In this document: piece by piece, positions 5,183 to 7,882 of the stretch
Layout: every line of letters starts with the position of its first letter
How positions within the stretch are numbered: the first letter of the stretch is position 1
Source: Gammaproteobacteria bacterium
GTDB taxonomy: Bacteria > Pseudomonadota > Gammaproteobacteria > Pseudomonadales > Pseudomonadaceae
DNA length: 7,882 nucleotides
Reading direction: 5' to 3'
NCBI GenBank assembly: GCA_012513235.1
Contig: JAAZCO010000195.1
Span: 1-7,882, forward strand
Program-made: the position numbers and the translations under genes
Notes under the pieces: generated by a model
Told to the model about the DNA's origin: nothing
Databases searched by the model: none
Seen by the model: the letters and a program-made list of their open reading frames with translations, nothing else

Positions 5183-6898
5183 ATGCGTATTGAACAACGA
5201 CCCTTACCGGCTGTACTGCCTGATTTAGGTGATATTCCACCCTTGTTGACGCGTATTTATGCCGCGCGCGGGGTGGAAACAGCCACTGAATTGGAAAAAG
5301 GCTTGGCTCGTTTACTGCCAGTCAATCTGCTTAAAGGTATGGATACGGCCGTTGCTTTGCTGGCGCAGGCCTTGCAGCAGCGCCAACGAATTTTGATTGT
5401 TGGTGACTTTGATGCCGATGGTGCCACGGCCAGTTGTGTCGGTATGTTGGGTTTAAAAATGCTCGGCGCTGCGCATGTGGATTATTTAGTCCCCAATCGT
5501 TTTGATTACGGCTATGGCCTGACTCCAGAAATTGTGGCCGTGGCACTGCAGCGACAGCCCGATGTGTTAATCACTGTGGATAACGGTATTTCCAGCATCG
5601 ATGGTGTCGCTGCCGCACAAGCCGCAGGCTTAACAGTCATCGTCACTGACCACCACTTGCCCGGTGCTGAGTTGCCGACTGCGGATGCCATTGTGAACCC
5701 CAATCAGCCCGGTTGTGAGTTTCCCAGCAAAGCTTTAGCTGGCGTCGGTGTGATGTTTTATGTGTTGCTGGGTTTACGCGCACATTTACGCAGCATCGAT
5801 TGGTTTACCCAGCAGAATATTCCTGAGCCTAATTTAGCCGAGTTACTGGATTTAGTAGCCTTAGGCAGCGTGGCGGATGTGGTGCCCTTGGATGCTAATA
5901 ACCGTATTTTGGTGCACCAAGGTTTAGCACGGATTCGCGCCGGGCGTTTGCGTCCGGGTTTACGCGCGATTTTAGAAGTAGCACGGCGTGATTACCGGCG
6001 TTTGGTCTCTACGGACTTAGGATTTATAGTCGGCCCACGTTTAAATGCTGCTGGACGCTTGGATGACATCAGTCTCGGTATCGAATGCTTGCTCTGTGAA
6101 GACTATGACGGTGCTTTGCAGCGAGCACAGCAGTTGGACCAACTCAATCAAGATCGCAAGCAGATTGAACAAGGTATGCAGCGTGAAGCTCTTGTGCAAC
6201 TCAAAGACCTACCGCTGGATAACTTACCCTTTGGTCTGTGCTTATTTGAGCCCGAGTGGCACCAAGGTGTGATTGGTATTCTCGCTTCACGCATGAAAGA
6301 GCGTTACCACCGTCCCGTCATTGCTTTTGCTGATGCGGATAACGGTGAACTCAAAGGCTCGGCCCGCTCGATTCCAGGTTTACATATTCGTGATGCTTTA
6401 GATGCGGTGGCCGCGCGCTTTCCGGAGTTAATTAGCAAGTTTGGTGGCCATGCGATGGCGGCAGGTTTAACCATTAAACAAGAGCATTATGCAGCCTTCG
6501 CAAAAGCCTTTGATGCTGAAGTGCGCCGCCAACTGACCGCGGATGATTTAACCGGCCGTATTTATTCCGATGGCAGCCTTGGTCCTGATGAGTTTGATAT
6601 GCAACTGGCGCAACAACTGCGCCATGCCGGGCCTTGGGGGCAGCGCTTTCCTGAGCCGCTATTTCATGGTGACTTTAAAGTGCTCAGCCAGCGTTTAGTT
6701 GGCGAAAAGCACCTTAAGCTGGTATTGCAAAGCAGCAAAAATGCACCTGCCGTCGATGCTATTGCCTTTAATATTGATTTAGACACTTGGCCCAATCCCA
6801 ATATCCTCGATGTACAAGTGGCCTACACCTTAGATATCAATGAGTTTCGCGGTAATGAAAGCTTACAGCTGATTGTTTCTAACATTATGCCGGGCTAA
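5183..6898 (+). CDS. recJ: RecJ, single-stranded-DNA-specific 5'-3' exonuclease
   Basis: A cytoplasmic nuclease that degrades single-stranded DNA 5' to 3'. It acts in RecF-pathway recombination, mismatch repair and resection at stalled forks, with SSB as partner. Seen, in order: DHH-domain motif I VGDFDADGATA (D75, D77, D79), motif II TVDNGIS (D133, N134), motif III DHH at 156-158, LGSVADVVPL with D232, and GPRLNAAGRLDD (284-295). The DHHA1 part follows with GSARS (392-396) and FGGHAMAAGL (420-429), then a C-terminal OB-fold region (about 452-571). All expected manganese-binding residues are present. The length of 571 aa is near E. coli RecJ (577). The start at 5183 gives MRIEQRPLP, the common N-terminus in pseudomonads; AAGAGA (5164-5169) lies 13 nt upstream, a rather distant ribosome binding site. 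The gene sits between yaeQ and prfB; recJ-prfB order is conserved in many gammaproteobacteria. Confidence 0.97.
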   Translation: MRIEQRPLPAVLPDLGDIPPLLTRIYAARGVETATELEKGLARLLPVNLLKGMDTAVALLAQALQQRQRILIVGDFDADGATASCVGMLGLKMLGAAHVDYLVPNRFDYGYGLTPEIVAVALQRQPDVLITVDNGISSIDGVAAAQAAGLTVIVTDHHLPGAELPTADAIVNPNQPGCEFPSKALAGVGVMFYVLLGLRAHLRSIDWFTQQNIPEPNLAELLDLVALGSVADVVPLDANNRILVHQGLARIRAGRLRPGLRAILEVARRDYRRLVSTDLGFIVGPRLNAAGRLDDISLGIECLLCEDYDGALQRAQQLDQLNQDRKQIEQGMQREALVQLKDLPLDNLPFGLCLFEPEWHQGVIGILASRMKERYHRPVIAFADADNGELKGSARSIPGLHIRDALDAVAARFPELISKFGGHAMAAGLTIKQEHYAAFAKAFDAEVRRQLTADDLTGRIYSDGSLGPDEFDMQLAQQLRHAGPWGQRFPEPLFHGDFKVLSQRLVGEKHLKLVLQSSKNAPAVDAIAFNIDLDTWPNPNILDVQVAYTLDINEFRGNESLQLIVSNIMPG

Positions 6899-6903
6899 AA
6901 ATT

Positions 6904-6966
6904 GCACTGACGGGCGGCCAGCGGCGCGCACAGTCAGTGTGAATTCAGGTACAATTGATTTTTTTT
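6904..6966 (+). terminator. hairpin plus displaced T-run after recJ (possible weak terminator)
   Basis: CACTGAC (6905-6911) and GTCAGTG (6933-6939) pair perfectly, extended by a G-U pair, around a very G/C-rich 21-nt loop. This lies 6 nt past the recJ stop. A run of eight T occurs at 6959-6966, but 18 nt separate it from the stem, so it is not a textbook intrinsic terminator. Partial read-through from recJ into prfB is possible. Confidence 0.35.
6950..6955 (+). promoter_or_regulatory. possible -10 element for prfB
   Basis: TACAAT matches TATAAT at five of six positions and lies 41 nt before the prfB start, immediately ahead of the T-run. The bases 16-18 nt upstream (around CGCACA) are a poor -35 and overlap the hairpin arm, so this would be a weak promoter. 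It would give prfB a transcript independent of recJ. Confidence 0.3.
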
Positions 6967-6996
6967 ACACGTCCAATCAAGCGAGAACTGTCTGTT

Positions 6997-7882
6997 ATGG
7001 AAGTTAATCCAATTCATCTAGCCATCAATGACTTAGCTGAGCGCACGCACGTCATTCGGGGGTATCTTTGACTACGCTACTAAGCGTGAGCGTCTAACCG
7101 AAGTTGAACGCGAACTGGAAGATCCTAATGTATGGAATAATCCGGAAATTGCGCAAAATTTAGGCCGTGAGCGTTCGTTATTAGCGCAAGTGGTGGAGAC
7201 GCTGGATAACCTTGAAGCCGGTGTGGCTGACTCAAAAGAACTTCTGGAAATGGCCGTCGAAGAAAAAGACGAAGAAGCTGTTGAAGAGGTTCGTGCCGAA
7301 GTCGCGCGCTTAGGTGAGGACTTGGGCAAGCTTGAGTTTCGTCGCATGTTCAGTGGCGAAATGGACCCCAATAATGCTTACCTTGATATTCAGGCCGGCT
7401 CTGGCGGTACTGAAGCCCAAGACTGGGCCAATATTTTATTACGCATGTACTTGCGTTGGGCAGACCATAACGGCTTTGAAGCGACGATTATGGAATTATC
7501 AGCCGGTGATGTTGCGGGTATCAAGGGCGCGACTTTACACATCAAGGGTGAATACGCCTTTGGTTGGTTACGCACCGAGACTGGTGTCCACCGTCTAGTA
7601 CGTAAAAGTCCATTTGACTCAGGTAATCGCCGCCACACCTCATTTACTGCAGTGTTTGTCTCGCCAGAGATTGATGACAATATTGAAATTGATATCAACC
7701 CAGCAGATTTGCGTACTGACACCTACCGCTCATCCGGTGCTGGTGGTCAGCACGTTAACACCACTGACTCGGCGGTACGTATTACCCATATCCCGACCAA
7801 TACGGTGGTGAGTTGTCAGAACGAACGTTCACAGCACGCTAACCGCGATACAGCGATGAAAATGCTGCGTGCTCGATTGTAC
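6997..7882 (+). CDS. prfB: peptide chain release factor 2, with programmed +1 frameshift; 3' end outside window
   Basis: RF2 recognises UGA and UAA stop codons and triggers peptide release at the ribosome. The reading frame is 6997-7068 joined to 7070 onward: 24 codons, then an in-frame UGA (7069-7071) bypassed by skipping T7069 so that Leu24 is followed by Asp25 (GAC). Seen after the join: an acidic coiled-coil-rich domain 1, the codon-recognition tripeptide S204-P205-F206 within RKSPFDSGNRRHTSF, and the peptidyl-hydrolysis motif G249-G250-Q251 in SSGAGGQHVNTTDSAVRITH. Each is one residue earlier than in E. coli RF2, because the UGA is codon 25 here and not 26. The window holds 295 residues of an expected about 364. 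GAGA at 6983-6986 is a weak ribosome binding site 10 nt before the ATG. In relatives lysS usually follows. SPF rather than a PxT tripeptide rules out RF1. Confidence 0.97.
7057..7072 (+). promoter_or_regulatory. prfB: RF2 autoregulatory +1 frameshift site
   Basis: The site reads CGGGGGTATCTTTGAC: an SD-like G-run (7058-7062), three bases, the slippery CTT (7066-7068), the UGA at 7069-7071 and C7072 as the poor termination context. When RF2 is scarce, termination at UGA is slow, tRNA-Leu on CUU slips to UUU and translation continues with GAC; when RF2 is plentiful, a 24-residue peptide is released. The classical element has A before the G-run; here it is C, so pairing with the anti-SD of 16S rRNA may be slightly weaker. 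Spacing from the G-run to CTT is the classical three bases. Confidence 0.96.

Noticed and set aside
7069..7071. In-frame TGA in prfB read as a disabling mutation or pseudogene
   Set aside because: The surrounding G-run, CTT-TGA-C context and intact downstream RF2 sequence match the known programmed frameshift, so the gene is functional.
7314..7598. Plus-strand open frame inside prfB
   Set aside because: It is an out-of-frame shadow; the RF2 frame covers the same bases with conserved motifs on both sides.

Overview
This is an ordinary-looking stretch of a gammaproteobacterial chromosome, most likely from the Pseudomonas / Halopseudomonas / Thiopseudomonas neighbourhood. The pointers are a complete AmgK-MurU peptidoglycan-recycling pair, a DUF3530 protein, a YaeQ-RecJ pair, and prfB directly after recJ. 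Base composition looks moderate by eye, with many TTA leucine codons, which would suit a lower-GC relative of Pseudomonas better than P. aeruginosa itself. The genus is an inference; no rRNA or other marker gene is present.

Left block, plus strand (62-2546): amgK, murU and djlA are packed as one probable operon, with a 5-nt gap between the first two and an ATGA overlap between the second and third. AmgK phosphorylates recycled MurNAc at the anomeric position and MurU turns the product into UDP-MurNAc. This is a shortcut that bypasses the fosfomycin-sensitive de novo route. DjlA is a membrane-anchored DnaK co-chaperone with a TerB-like middle and a C-terminal J domain. A 154-nt convergent intergenic region (2547-2700) holds an imperfect inverted repeat and a small hairpin, but no clear U-tract terminator.

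Middle block, minus strand (4336 down to 2701): two genes for probably exported proteins, read in the order Sel1-repeat protein then DUF3530 alpha/beta-hydrolase-like protein. They are separated by 49 nt containing a perfect 6-bp hairpin just upstream of the second gene's ribosome binding site. The DUF3530 protein carries a very acidic, low-complexity stretch inside the hydrolase-like fold, and has histidine where a nucleophile serine would sit.

Right block, plus strand (4574-7882): yaeQ (PD-(D/E)XK-fold protein of unclear role), recJ (single-strand 5'-3' exonuclease) and the first 295 codons of prfB (peptide chain release factor 2), which runs off the window. prfB contains the classical autoregulatory +1 frameshift site, with an in-frame UGA at codon 25; the protein can only be read by joining 6997-7068 to 7070 onward.

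I found no mobile element, CRISPR array, tRNA, rRNA or clear sign of horizontal transfer. The points most worth a second look are the variant SD-like element in the prfB frameshift site, the odd DUF3530 protein and its Sel1 partner, and the intergenic hairpins. None of them amounts to a convincing new system.
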